Below the pieces are notes generated by a model. The model had not been told where the DNA came from, ran no database searches, and saw only the letters and a program-made list of their open reading frames with translations. A stretch of DNA of 64,000 nt from Variovorax paradoxus B4 (GTDB lineage: Bacteria > Pseudomonadota > Gammaproteobacteria > Burkholderiales > Burkholderiaceae_C): contig NC_022247.1 of NCBI RefSeq assembly GCF_000463015.1, positions 5,269,501-5,333,500 of the forward strand. Direction: 5' to 3'. This document shows, one piece after another, positions 25,718 through 33,670 of this stretch. A program made the translations under genes and the position numbers. Within the stretch, counting starts at the first letter, position 1. Every line of letters starts with the position of its first letter.

Positions 25718-26646
25718 GCGGCGGCATCGTGTTGAACTGGCTCGCGAGCACGCCCGACTTCGCGGTGCCCTATGCGCTCGCGGCGCTGGGCCTGATCATC
25801 AGCGAGCGCGCGGGCGTGCTGTCGCTCGGCGCCGAAGGCCTCATGCTCGTGGGCGCGCTCGCGGGCATCGGCGCGCAGATCGCCATGGGGCAGCCGGCCG
25901 TGTCGCTGGTGCTGGCGATGCTCGCGGCCAGCGCGGTGTCGCTGCTGTTCGCGGTGATGGTGATCTGGCTGCGCGTGAACCAGGTGATCGCGGGGCTCGC
26001 GCTGGTGTTCTTCTGCCAGGGCCTCACGGCGCTGGTCGGCTCGCTCGCCGAATGGACCAACCATGCCACCGGAGGCATCGGCGCGATGGCGCTGTGGCCG
26101 CTGTCGCTCCTGCCCGGCGCCGGCCGGCTGTTCGAGCAGAACGCAATGGTCTGGCTCACGCTGCCGATCTTCCTCGCGGTGGCGTGGTTTCTCTCGCGCA
26201 CCTCGGCCGGGCTGCGGCTGCGCGCGGTGGGCGAGAACCCGCAGGCGGCCGATGCGGCCGGCATCCGCGTCACCGTGTGGCGGCTGGCCGCGGTGCTCGC
26301 GGGCTCGGCGCTGGTGGGACTGGCAGGCGCCTACATCTCGGTGGTCAGCACCAAGCTGTGGATCGCGGGCATGACCGGCGGGCGCGGCTGGATCGCGGTG
26401 GGGCTGGTGATCTTCGCGCGCTGGTCGCCGTGGAAGGCGCTCGTGGGCGCGCTGCTGTTCGGCTGCATCGAGGCGCTGATCCCGCAGCTCGCGGCGGCCG
26501 GCGTGCAGCTGCCGCAGTACTTCGTGATGATGACGCCCTATGCGGTGACGCTCGGGGTGATGGTGTGGGTCGCGCTCTCGCGGCGCGGCGCCGACGAAGA
26601 GCCCGGTGCGCTGGGCCAACCCTATGTGCGGGAAGAACGCCGATGA
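25714..26646 (+). CDS. Nucleoside-type ABC transporter permease (second)
   Basis: Membrane protein of 310 aa, partner of the previous permease. Motifs are I-S-E-R-A-G-V-L-S-L-G-A-E-G-L-M-L-V-G-A near 30 and R-V-N-Q-V-I-A-G-L-A-L near 90, with about eight hydrophobic helices. It starts at an ATGA overlap and ends at another ATGA with the cysteine hydrolase. Coupling of importer and hydrolase suggests that the imported compound, or its product, is the hydrolase substrate. Confidence 0.92.
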   Translation: MSGGIVLNWLASTPDFAVPYALAALGLIISERAGVLSLGAEGLMLVGALAGIGAQIAMGQPAVSLVLAMLAASAVSLLFAVMVIWLRVNQVIAGLALVFFCQGLTALVGSLAEWTNHATGGIGAMALWPLSLLPGAGRLFEQNAMVWLTLPIFLAVAWFLSRTSAGLRLRAVGENPQAADAAGIRVTVWRLAAVLAGSALVGLAGAYISVVSTKLWIAGMTGGRGWIAVGLVIFARWSPWKALVGALLFGCIEALIPQLAAAGVQLPQYFVMMTPYAVTLGVMVWVALSRRGADEEPGALGQPYVREERR

Positions 26647-27347
26647 AGGCCTGGGTCTACAACGAGGAGCGCGAGCTCGACGCGGTGCAGTTCGCCGACT
26701 ACCTGGACCCGGCCACCACCGCGGTGGTGTCCATCGACATGCACCGCGGCCACCTGGACGACAGCCCCGACTGCCCCTGCCCCGCCCCGCGGGCGCGCGA
26801 CGTGGTGGCGCCCATCGACGGCTTTCATGATTCGGCGCGCGCGCTGGGCGTGCGCATCGTGCACATCAGGTCGGTGCTGCGGCCCGGCGGCGTGGACGAC
26901 GTCCACGGCATTCCGTCCGCCTGGCGCCGCACCTTTCCGCTGCACGTGGGCCCGATTCCGAACGCCGACGCGCACGCCATCGAAGGCTCGAAGTGGACCG
27001 AATGGGTCACGCGCGTGGCGCCCGGCGACATGCGCGTGGACAGCAAGCGGCGCCTCTCGGCCTTCTACCCGACCGACCTCGACTTCCTGCTGCGCAACCA
27101 GCGCATCGAGACGGTGGTGCTCAACGGCGGCTTCACGGACTGCTGCGTGCTCAACACGGCCTTCGACGCCAACAACCGCAACTACCGCGTGATCGTGCTG
27201 CGCGACCTGGTGCGCGGCACCGATGCGCACCTGGAAGGCGCGGCGCTCGCGATGGTGTCGCTGCATCTGGGGCTGGTCATGGACTCGCACGAGCTGCTGG
27301 GCCGATGGCGCGGCGAGCTCCGTTCTTCCGTCAACCCGACTCGCTGA
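26643..27347 (+). CDS. Isochorismatase-fold cysteine hydrolase
   Basis: Amidohydrolase of 234 aa. The triad is D32 in S-I-D-M-H-R-G-H, K135 in V-D-S-K-R-R-L-S-A-F, and C168 in T-D-C-C-V-L-N-T. It carries extra Cys residues near 44-46 (D-C-P-C-P). Relatives include N-carbamoylsarcosine amidase, biuret hydrolase and RutB; the exact amide is not readable from the sequence. It differs clearly from the RutB of this window, so it is not a recent duplicate. The start is an ATGA overlap, and the second oxygenase follows after 6 bp. Confidence 0.88.
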   Translation: MKAWVYNEERELDAVQFADYLDPATTAVVSIDMHRGHLDDSPDCPCPAPRARDVVAPIDGFHDSARALGVRIVHIRSVLRPGGVDDVHGIPSAWRRTFPLHVGPIPNADAHAIEGSKWTEWVTRVAPGDMRVDSKRRLSAFYPTDLDFLLRNQRIETVVLNGGFTDCCVLNTAFDANNRNYRVIVLRDLVRGTDAHLEGAALAMVSLHLGLVMDSHELLGRWRGELRSSVNPTR

Positions 27348-27353
27348 CACCCG

Positions 27354-28328
27354 ATGCTGAACTCCATTCCCCTTGTCGACCTCGGCGGCAACCTCGACCC
27401 GGCCGTCCCCGCTGCCAGGAAGGCGGCCCTGCAGCTCCACGAAGCGCTGAGCACCATCGGCTTTGCCTACATCGCGGGCCACACCGTGCGGCGCGCCACG
27501 CGCGATGCGGCCTTTGCGGCCTCGCGCGAGTTCCACGCCTCCACCCTCGAGCAGAAGCGCTCCCTCGCGATCAACGCCTTCCATCGCGGCTACATGGGCA
27601 TGGCCACCTCGACCATCGTGACCTCTTCGGTGGCCAGGGTCACCCGGCCCAACATGAGCGAGTCGCTGATGCTCATGCACGAGCTGCCGCCGGACGACGC
27701 GGGCCTTCTCGCCGGCCTGCCGATGCAGGGGCCGAACCAGTGGCCCGGGTGGCTGCCGGGCTTCAAGCCTGCCATGACGCAGTACGTGAGCGAGGTCGAC
27801 GCGCTCGGCCGCTACATCGTGCGCCTGGTCGCGATGAGCCTGGGCCTGGAGGCCACCGCGCTCGACCACCACTTCGACCACCCCACCACCTTCCTGCGCG
27901 CGTTGCACTATCCCCCGCAGCCGCCGGTCGAAGACGACCAGATGGGCTCGGCTCCCCACACCGACTACGGGATCGTCACGCTGCTCGCGCAGGACGACTC
28001 CGGGGGCCTGCAGGTGCGCCCGCGCGGCGGCGACTGGATCGAGGCGCCGCCGATTCCGGACACCTACGTGCTCAACGTCGGCGACATGCTCGCGCGCTGG
28101 ACCAACGACCGCTTCGTGTCCACGCCGCACCGCGTCATCAACCGCTCGGGCGGCGACCGCTATTCGCTGCCCTACTTTCTCGACCCCGGCATGGACGCAC
28201 TGATCGAATGCCTGCCGACCTGCACCGACGCGCAGCATCCGCCCCGCTACGAGCCGGTGACCTACGGCGAGTACCTGCTCGAGCGGCTCGACAAGAACTA
28301 CGCCTACCGCAAGCCGGCGAACGCCTGA
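27354..28328 (+). CDS. Fe(II)/2-oxoglutarate oxygenase, isopenicillin-N-synthase family (second copy)
   Basis: Oxygenase of 324 aa, divergent from the one at 20455. Iron ligands are H202-T-D204 in S-A-P-H-T-D-Y-G-I-V-T and H259 in S-T-P-H-R-V-I-N, and the 2-oxoglutarate anchor is R269-Y-S271. The middle section (M-L-M-H-E-L-P-P-D-D, then G-P-N-Q-W-P-G-W-L-P-G-F) is the usual substrate-pocket region of this family. Two different members in one operon suggest either two substrates or consecutive oxidations. Confidence 0.9.
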   Translation: MLNSIPLVDLGGNLDPAVPAARKAALQLHEALSTIGFAYIAGHTVRRATRDAAFAASREFHASTLEQKRSLAINAFHRGYMGMATSTIVTSSVARVTRPNMSESLMLMHELPPDDAGLLAGLPMQGPNQWPGWLPGFKPAMTQYVSEVDALGRYIVRLVAMSLGLEATALDHHFDHPTTFLRALHYPPQPPVEDDQMGSAPHTDYGIVTLLAQDDSGGLQVRPRGGDWIEAPPIPDTYVLNVGDMLARWTNDRFVSTPHRVINRSGGDRYSLPYFLDPGMDALIECLPTCTDAQHPPRYEPVTYGEYLLERLDKNYAYRKPANA

Positions 28329-28367
28329 CCAGCCTCTTCTTCATTTCCTTTCTTCCCAGGACTCACC

Positions 28368-29414
28368 ATGAAAGCCTTCTCCCGCCGCGACTGCCTGCAA
28401 GCCATGGCCGCCGCAGCCGGCATGTCCGCGCTCGCGATGCCGGGCATGTCCTTCGCCGCGCAGAACCTCGTCGTCAACACCTACGGCGGCCGCTGGGAAA
28501 AATTCTGGCGCTCCGACCTGATGCCCACGTTCATGAAAGCGGCCGGCGTGGAAACCACGCTCGACGTGGGCCTGGGCAAGAACTTCGTGGCCAACCTGCG
28601 CGCAGCCGGCGTCGCGAAGCCGCCCTACAGCATCCTGATGGTCAACGAGAACATCGCGAGCCTGGTGCGTGCCGAAGGCTACTTCGAGCCCATTCCCGCG
28701 GCCAAGGTGCCCAACCTCGCAAGCGTGTACCCGATCCTGCGCAATGCCGAGGACAACGGGGTGCGCGGCATTGTCTCGACCATCGGCATCGGCTACCGCA
28801 AGGACCTGGTGAAGACGCCGCCCAAGTCGTGGTCGGACCTGTGGAGCAACCCCGAGTTCAAGGGCAAGATCGGCCTCTACCAGATCGGCAACACGGCCGC
28901 GATGCTGTTCCTTCTGATGACGGCCAAGCTCTACGGCGGCTCGCAGGACGCGATCGACCGCGCCTTCACCGAGATCAAGAAGCTCCTGCCGTTCACGCAG
29001 GCCGACTGGAGCGGCACGCTGTCGACCATGCTCACGCGCGGCGACGTGACGGTGGCGGTGATCGACTTCCCCGAGATCGTGGCCCTGCAGAAAAAGGGCG
29101 TGCCCGTGGAGATGGTGGTGCCCACCGAGGGCGTGCTGGCCTTCGAACAGTCGTTCAACGTACTGAAGAATGCGCCGGCCAAGGAAGAGGCCTACAAGTA
29201 CCTCGACTTCATCCTGCGCCCCGACGTGCAGGAAATGATGGCCAAGGAGTTCTTCACCTCGCCGACCAACACCCGCTCGAAGCTCCCGTCCGACCTCGCC
29301 AAGGACGTGCCGGTGAGCGGGGACCGCATGAAGTCGATCTTCCAGTTCGACTGGGCCAAGGTGAACCCGCAGGTCGCGGCCATCACCGACCGCTGGAACC
29401 GGGAGATGAAGTGA
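28368..29414 (+). CDS. Pot-type ABC transporter substrate-binding protein, Tat signal
   Basis: Periplasmic binding protein of 348 aa. The twin-arginine motif S-R-R-D-C-L and an Ala-rich segment (cleavage near S-F-A-A) indicate Tat export of a folded protein. The body resembles PotD/PotF-like receptors (V-V-N-T-Y-G-G-R-W-E; P-P-K-S-W-S-D-L-W; Y-L-D-F-I-L-R-P-D-V-Q). Ligand unknown; polyamine-family receptors also bind other cationic or heterocyclic compounds. It lies 39 bp after the second oxygenase and is followed by its own ATPase and permeases. Confidence 0.9.
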   Translation: MKAFSRRDCLQAMAAAAGMSALAMPGMSFAAQNLVVNTYGGRWEKFWRSDLMPTFMKAAGVETTLDVGLGKNFVANLRAAGVAKPPYSILMVNENIASLVRAEGYFEPIPAAKVPNLASVYPILRNAEDNGVRGIVSTIGIGYRKDLVKTPPKSWSDLWSNPEFKGKIGLYQIGNTAAMLFLLMTAKLYGGSQDAIDRAFTEIKKLLPFTQADWSGTLSTMLTRGDVTVAVIDFPEIVALQKKGVPVEMVVPTEGVLAFEQSFNVLKNAPAKEEAYKYLDFILRPDVQEMMAKEFFTSPTNTRSKLPSDLAKDVPVSGDRMKSIFQFDWAKVNPQVAAITDRWNREMK

Positions 29415-30526
29415 GCGAGGCCACCCTCGCGCGTGCTGCCACGGGCCGCCGCACCACGCGGGTGTCGCTCGACGGTCTGCGCAAGCACTTCGACAACGCA
29501 CCCGCGCCGGCCATCGCGCACCTCGACCTCCAGACCGAGGAAGGCGAATTCATCTCTCTGCTGGGCCCGAGCGGCTGCGGCAAGACGACCACGCTGCGCT
29601 GCGTGGCCGGGTTCGAGTTTCCCGACGAAGGCCGCGTGCGCCTGAACGACGAGGACATCACCGACCTGCCGCCCGAGAAGCGCGACATCGGCATGGTGTT
29701 CCAGAACTACGCGCTGTTTCCGCACCTGACGGTGTGGCGCAATCTGGCGTTCGGCCTGGAGATGCGCGGCATCGGCAAGGCCGAGTGCAGGCGCCGCATC
29801 GACGACGTGCTCGCGATGGTGCAGCTCACCGCCCTGGCCGAGCGCTATCCGCGCCAGCTCTCGGGCGGCCAGCAGCAACGCGTGGCGCTGGCGCGCGCGC
29901 TGGTGATCGAGCCGCGCCTGCTGCTGCTCGACGAACCGCTCGCGAACCTCGACGCGGTGCTGCGCGAGGACATGCGCGTGTTCATCCGCGAACTGCAGAA
30001 GCGCGTGGGCATCACCACGCTCTACGTCACGCACGACCAGTCGGAAGCGATGGTGATGTCCGACCGCGTGGCCGTGATGCTCGGCGGCAAGCTGCTGCAG
30101 TTCGACGTTCCCGAGGCGATCTACATGCGCCCGCGCAGCGTGGAAGTGGCGCGCTTCATCGGCCGCTCGAACCTGATCGAAGGCAGCGTCGAAGGCCTGA
30201 CCGACGAACCCGGTCCGTATCCCACCTACCGCGTGAGCACCGCGCTCGGCAGCGTGCCGGCAAGCCACGACCAGCCCCTTGCGACAGGGCAGCCGGTGCA
30301 CGTGACGATCCGCCCCGAGGCGATCCGCTTCCGCAACGACGGGCCTTACGCAGGACGCGTGCAGTCGGCCTACTTCCTCGGCAGCACGGTCGAGCACACG
30401 GTGCAGTGCGCCGGTGGCCAGGGCCTGCTGGTGCAGACCTCGCCGGGCCGGCGCATGGACGCCGGCGCGCAGGCGGCCTTTGCCTTCGACCCGGGCCACG
30501 CCTGGATCATCTCGGCCGCGCCATGA
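29411..30526 (+). CDS. Pot-type ABC transporter ATPase
   Basis: ATPase of 371 aa. Walker A is G-P-S-G-C-G-K-T-T, the Q-loop V-F-Q-N-Y-A-L-F-P-H, signature L-S-G-G-Q-Q-Q-R-V-A-L-A-R-A-L, and Walker B L-L-L-L-D-E-P-L. A C-terminal TOBE domain covers about 280-370. The GTG start at 29411 overlaps the receptor stop as GTGA, and the N-terminal 15 residues are a low-complexity leader. It ends in an ATGA overlap with the first permease. Confidence 0.93.
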   Translation: MSEATLARAATGRRTTRVSLDGLRKHFDNAPAPAIAHLDLQTEEGEFISLLGPSGCGKTTTLRCVAGFEFPDEGRVRLNDEDITDLPPEKRDIGMVFQNYALFPHLTVWRNLAFGLEMRGIGKAECRRRIDDVLAMVQLTALAERYPRQLSGGQQQRVALARALVIEPRLLLLDEPLANLDAVLREDMRVFIRELQKRVGITTLYVTHDQSEAMVMSDRVAVMLGGKLLQFDVPEAIYMRPRSVEVARFIGRSNLIEGSVEGLTDEPGPYPTYRVSTALGSVPASHDQPLATGQPVHVTIRPEAIRFRNDGPYAGRVQSAYFLGSTVEHTVQCAGGQGLLVQTSPGRRMDAGAQAAFAFDPGHAWIISAAP

Positions 30527-31428
30527 GCGCCGTGATGACGGCCGAAGCGCCGCCGCGCAGCAGCGCCCGGCGCAAGGCGCGCCCGGGACGCGGCGCGTTC
30601 TGGCTGATCGCACCCGCGCTGGTGCTGATCGGCGTGTTCCTGGTGCTGCCCTACCTGAACATCATCGCCATGAGCCTGCGGCCCACGGCCGCGGGGGCAC
30701 CCTATGGCGCGGGCTTCACGCTCGCCAACTACGCCCATGCGCTCGGCGACGGCTACATCCTCGGCGTGCTGGCCGACACGCTTGTGCTCGGCGCGACGAC
30801 CGTGCCCATCTGCCTGCTGCTGGGCTACCCCGTGGCCTACCACCTCGCGCGCTCGCGTTCGCGCTGGGGCAGCCTGCTGTATGTGCTGGTGCTGTCGCCG
30901 CTGCTGGTGGGCGTGGTGGTGCGCAGCTTCGGCTGGCTGATCCTGCTGTCGGGCAACGGCGTGATCAACCGCGTGCTGATCGATCTCGGGCTGGTCGAGA
31001 CCGGCCTGCAGCTCATGAACAACCGCCTGGGCGTGACCATCGCGCTGGTGCATGTGTTCCTGCCGTTCATGATCCTGCCGCTGGTGGGCGTGATCCAGAG
31101 CATCGACCCGACGCTGGAGCAGGCCGCGCGCTCGCTCGGCGCCTCCCGGCTCAAGGTGTTCTGGCGGCTCGTTCTTCCGATGTCGTGGCCCGGCATCCAG
31201 GCCGGCACCGTCCTCGTGTTCGTGCTCACGCTGAGCGCCTACGTGACGCCGGTGATGCTGGGCGGCGCGCAGGTCAAGACGATGTCGGTGCTGGTGGTGC
31301 AGAACCTGATCGACAACTTCCAATGGCCCGCCGGCGCGGCGCAGGCGCTGGTGCTCTCGGCCTGCGGCATGGTGGCGGTGTGGGTCTATGCCCGCCTCAC
31401 CGGTCGCTTCATGAAAGGCCTGCAATGA
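30523..31428 (+). CDS. Pot-type ABC transporter permease (PotB-like)
   Basis: Inner-membrane permease of 301 aa with six predicted helices after a basic N-terminal tail. The EAA loop is visible as L-E-Q-A-A-R-S-L-G-A-S-R-L-K-V-F-W-R-L-V-L-P near 200. It is coupled at both ends by ATGA overlaps to the ATPase and the second permease. Confidence 0.92.
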   Translation: MSAVMTAEAPPRSSARRKARPGRGAFWLIAPALVLIGVFLVLPYLNIIAMSLRPTAAGAPYGAGFTLANYAHALGDGYILGVLADTLVLGATTVPICLLLGYPVAYHLARSRSRWGSLLYVLVLSPLLVGVVVRSFGWLILLSGNGVINRVLIDLGLVETGLQLMNNRLGVTIALVHVFLPFMILPLVGVIQSIDPTLEQAARSLGASRLKVFWRLVLPMSWPGIQAGTVLVFVLTLSAYVTPVMLGGAQVKTMSVLVVQNLIDNFQWPAGAAQALVLSACGMVAVWVYARLTGRFMKGLQ

Positions 31429-32243
31429 GAACGAAGCGCAAACCCCTGGCCACGCGCGCGGCCGATGCCGTGGGCCTGGCGTACGTCGGCGCGGTCTACG
31501 TGTTCCTGCTGCTGCCGATCGCGGTGATCGTGCTGATGTCGCTCAACGCAGGCGAGTTCCTGACCTTTCCGCCGCAGGGCATCTCGCTGCGCTGGTTCGG
31601 CGCGCTGTTCGCCAACGAGGCCTTCATGCGCGCCATCGGCACCTCGCTGCAGGTGGCGGCCATCGCGACCGTGTGCTCGACCGTGATCGGCGTGGCCGGC
31701 GCGCTCTACGTGGTGCGCCATGCCACGCGGCTGCGCGAGGGCCTGCGCATGCTGTTGATGCTGCCGCTCATGCTGCCCGAGATCCTCACGGCGATCGCGC
31801 TGCTGTTCTTCCTGTACGCGAGCGGCGTCGGCACGCGCACGATGTTCGGGCTGCTGGTGGGCCACGTGCTGGTCACGCTGCCCTACGTGTTCACCAACGT
31901 CGCGTCGTCGCTCTACAACCAGGACGGCTCGCTGGAGCAGGCCGCGCGCAGCCTCGGCGCTTCGCCGTGGCGGGCCTTCGTGCGCGTGACGCTGCCGCTG
32001 ATCAAGCCCGGCATCATCACGGGCGCGCTGTTCGCATTCGTGATCTCGTTCGACCTGTTCAACATGTCGCTGCTGCTCAAGGGCATCGGCATGACGACAC
32101 TGCCGCTGCAGCTGTTCGACTACCTGCGCTGGGACTTCGACCCGACGGCTGCGGCCGTGTCGACGGTGAGCATCGTGGTCACGCTGGTGGCTGTCGTCTG
32201 GGTCGACCGTACCGTGGGGCTGCGCTCGCTGCGTTTCGGCTAG
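31425..32243 (+). CDS. Pot-type ABC transporter permease (PotC-like)
   Basis: Inner-membrane permease of 272 aa with six helices. The EAA loop reads L-E-Q-A-A-R-S-L-G-A-S-P-W-R-A-F-V-R-V-T-L-P. It is the last gene of the operon that began at 20455. Its TAG overlaps the stop codon of the convergent Rossmann protein gene by 3 bp, leaving no room for a terminator hairpin. Confidence 0.92.
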   Translation: MRTKRKPLATRAADAVGLAYVGAVYVFLLLPIAVIVLMSLNAGEFLTFPPQGISLRWFGALFANEAFMRAIGTSLQVAAIATVCSTVIGVAGALYVVRHATRLREGLRMLLMLPLMLPEILTAIALLFFLYASGVGTRTMFGLLVGHVLVTLPYVFTNVASSLYNQDGSLEQAARSLGASPWRAFVRVTLPLIKPGIITGALFAFVISFDLFNMSLLLKGIGMTTLPLQLFDYLRWDFDPTAAAVSTVSIVVTLVAVVWVDRTVGLRSLRFG

Positions 32244-33013
32244 GGCTGCGGGGCCGGGGCCTCGGGCTGGAGCCAGCGGCGGGCCACGGCCTGCATGTCG
32301 CCCTGCGCGGACTCCCACACCAGCTCGGGCGCCGCCACGTGCACGCCCGGCGGCGCGATGCGCAGCGCCAGGTCGACCAGCTCGGCCACCTTCGATGCGC
32401 GCACCGGCTGCTCGCTGCTCGGCACCATGAAGCGCGCGATCGACAGCATCCAGGCCGCGAGTCTTTCGGCGGGGTTGGCGAACTTCGCATGGAGCGGCTT
32501 GCGCGCCGAACGCACGAGGATCACGCGGTCGAAGCCGTTGGCGACCACGGCCTGCTCGTCGAGGCTCGCGAGCCCGCGCTTGAGCGCCTCGGGCAGTTTG
32601 CCCTGGTCGTGCGGCTGCACGATGGCCAGCGTCCGCACGCCGCAGGCGCGCAGCCAGCGCGCGAGCTCGGGCAGGTCCGAAGGCTGCGGCACCCAGAGCG
32701 CGCGTTCGCGGTCGTGGTAGAGCCGCGGCGGGTCGAAGGCGACGACGGCGGTGTCGGCCGATGTCAGCGCCCACTGCGCGATCGGCAGCTCCGGGCACAG
32801 GAAAGTCTCCACGCCACGCAGGCCGTCGCGAATGGGCTCGCGGGCCAGCACGCGGGCATGGGCGAAACGGTGGTGGCCCGCGAGCCGCCGCAGCAGCTCC
32901 TGCCCCAGGGCCCCGGTCGCACCCGCGATCAGCAACGTGCCGTTCACCGCCGCGGCAACGGGCCGCACCGCACGGTTTGCGGCCTGCAGGGCTTGAAGTG
33001 GATCAAGGGGCAT
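32240..33013 (-). CDS. Atypical SDR / NAD(P)-binding Rossmann protein
   Basis: Protein of 257 aa with a Rossmann dinucleotide motif G-A-T-G-A-L-G-Q-E near residue 30. No Y-x3-K catalytic pair of classical SDRs is seen. It has V-D-L-A-L-R-I-A-P-P-G near the C-terminus, as in NmrA/HTATIP2-like proteins. The role could be redox sensing or reduction of an unknown substrate. It diverges from lemA (start 33060) and converges on the Pot permease with overlapping stops. Confidence 0.8.
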   Translation of the reverse strand: MPLDPLQALQAANRAVRPVAAAVNGTLLIAGATGALGQELLRRLAGHHRFAHARVLAREPIRDGLRGVETFLCPELPIAQWALTSADTAVVAFDPPRLYHDRERALWVPQPSDLPELARWLRACGVRTLAIVQPHDQGKLPEALKRGLASLDEQAVVANGFDRVILVRSARKPLHAKFANPAERLAAWMLSIARFMVPSSEQPVRASKVAELVDLALRIAPPGVHVAAPELVWESAQGDMQAVARRWLQPEAPAPQP

Positions 33014-33059
33014 GAAGACATCTATGCTAACTTCCGGCTCTTCTGCGGAGGTAATGCAA

Positions 33060-33659
33060 ATGATGATGAAGCGCTGGCTCTTGATTCTCGCGGCCGTCCT
33101 GTCGCTGAGCGGCTGTGGCTACAACCAGTTCCAGTCGCTCGACGAGGCCAGCAAATCGGCCTGGAGCGAGGTGCTCAACCAGTACCAGCGGCGCGCCGAC
33201 CTGGTGCCCAACATCGTGGCCACCGTCAAGGGCGAGGCCAGTTTCGAGCAGGACACGCTCACCAAGGTGATCGAGGCGCGCGCCAAGGCCACCTCGATCC
33301 AGGTCACGCCCGAGACGCTGAACAACCCCGAGGCCTTCAACAAGTTCCAGCAGGCGCAGGGCGAGCTCTCCTCGGCGCTCTCGCGGCTCATGGTGGTGGC
33401 AGAACGCTATCCGGAACTGAAGGCCAACCAGGCCTTCCGCGACCTGCGCGTGACGCTCGAAGGCACCGAGAACCGCATCACCGTGGCGCGCAACCGCTAC
33501 ATCCAGACAGTGCAGGAGTACAACGTGCTGACCCGCAGCTTCCCGACCAACATCACGGCCAAGATCTTCAGCTACCAGCCCAAGCCCAACTTCTCGGTGC
33601 AGAACGAAGCGCAGATCTCGACGCCGCCGACGGTCGATTTCAGTACACCTAAAAAGTAA
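33060..33659 (+). CDS. lemA: LemA-family lipoprotein
   Basis: LemA protein of 199 aa. A short signal ends in a lipobox L-S-G-C19-G, so it is probably lipid-anchored. The LemA core follows (S-A-W-S-E-V-L-N-Q-Y-Q-R-R-A-D-L-V-P-N-I-V; A-E-R-Y-P-E-L-K-A-N-Q-A-F; N-R-I-T-V-A-R-N-R-Y). Three consecutive Met codons occur; 33060 is preferred, 8 bp after GGAGG. Function is unknown; it is commonly next to TPM-domain genes, as here. Confidence 0.9.
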   Translation: MMMKRWLLILAAVLSLSGCGYNQFQSLDEASKSAWSEVLNQYQRRADLVPNIVATVKGEASFEQDTLTKVIEARAKATSIQVTPETLNNPEAFNKFQQAQGELSSALSRLMVVAERYPELKANQAFRDLRVTLEGTENRITVARNRYIQTVQEYNVLTRSFPTNITAKIFSYQPKPNFSVQNEAQISTPPTVDFSTPKK

Positions 33660-33670
33660 GACGCCCCCTG

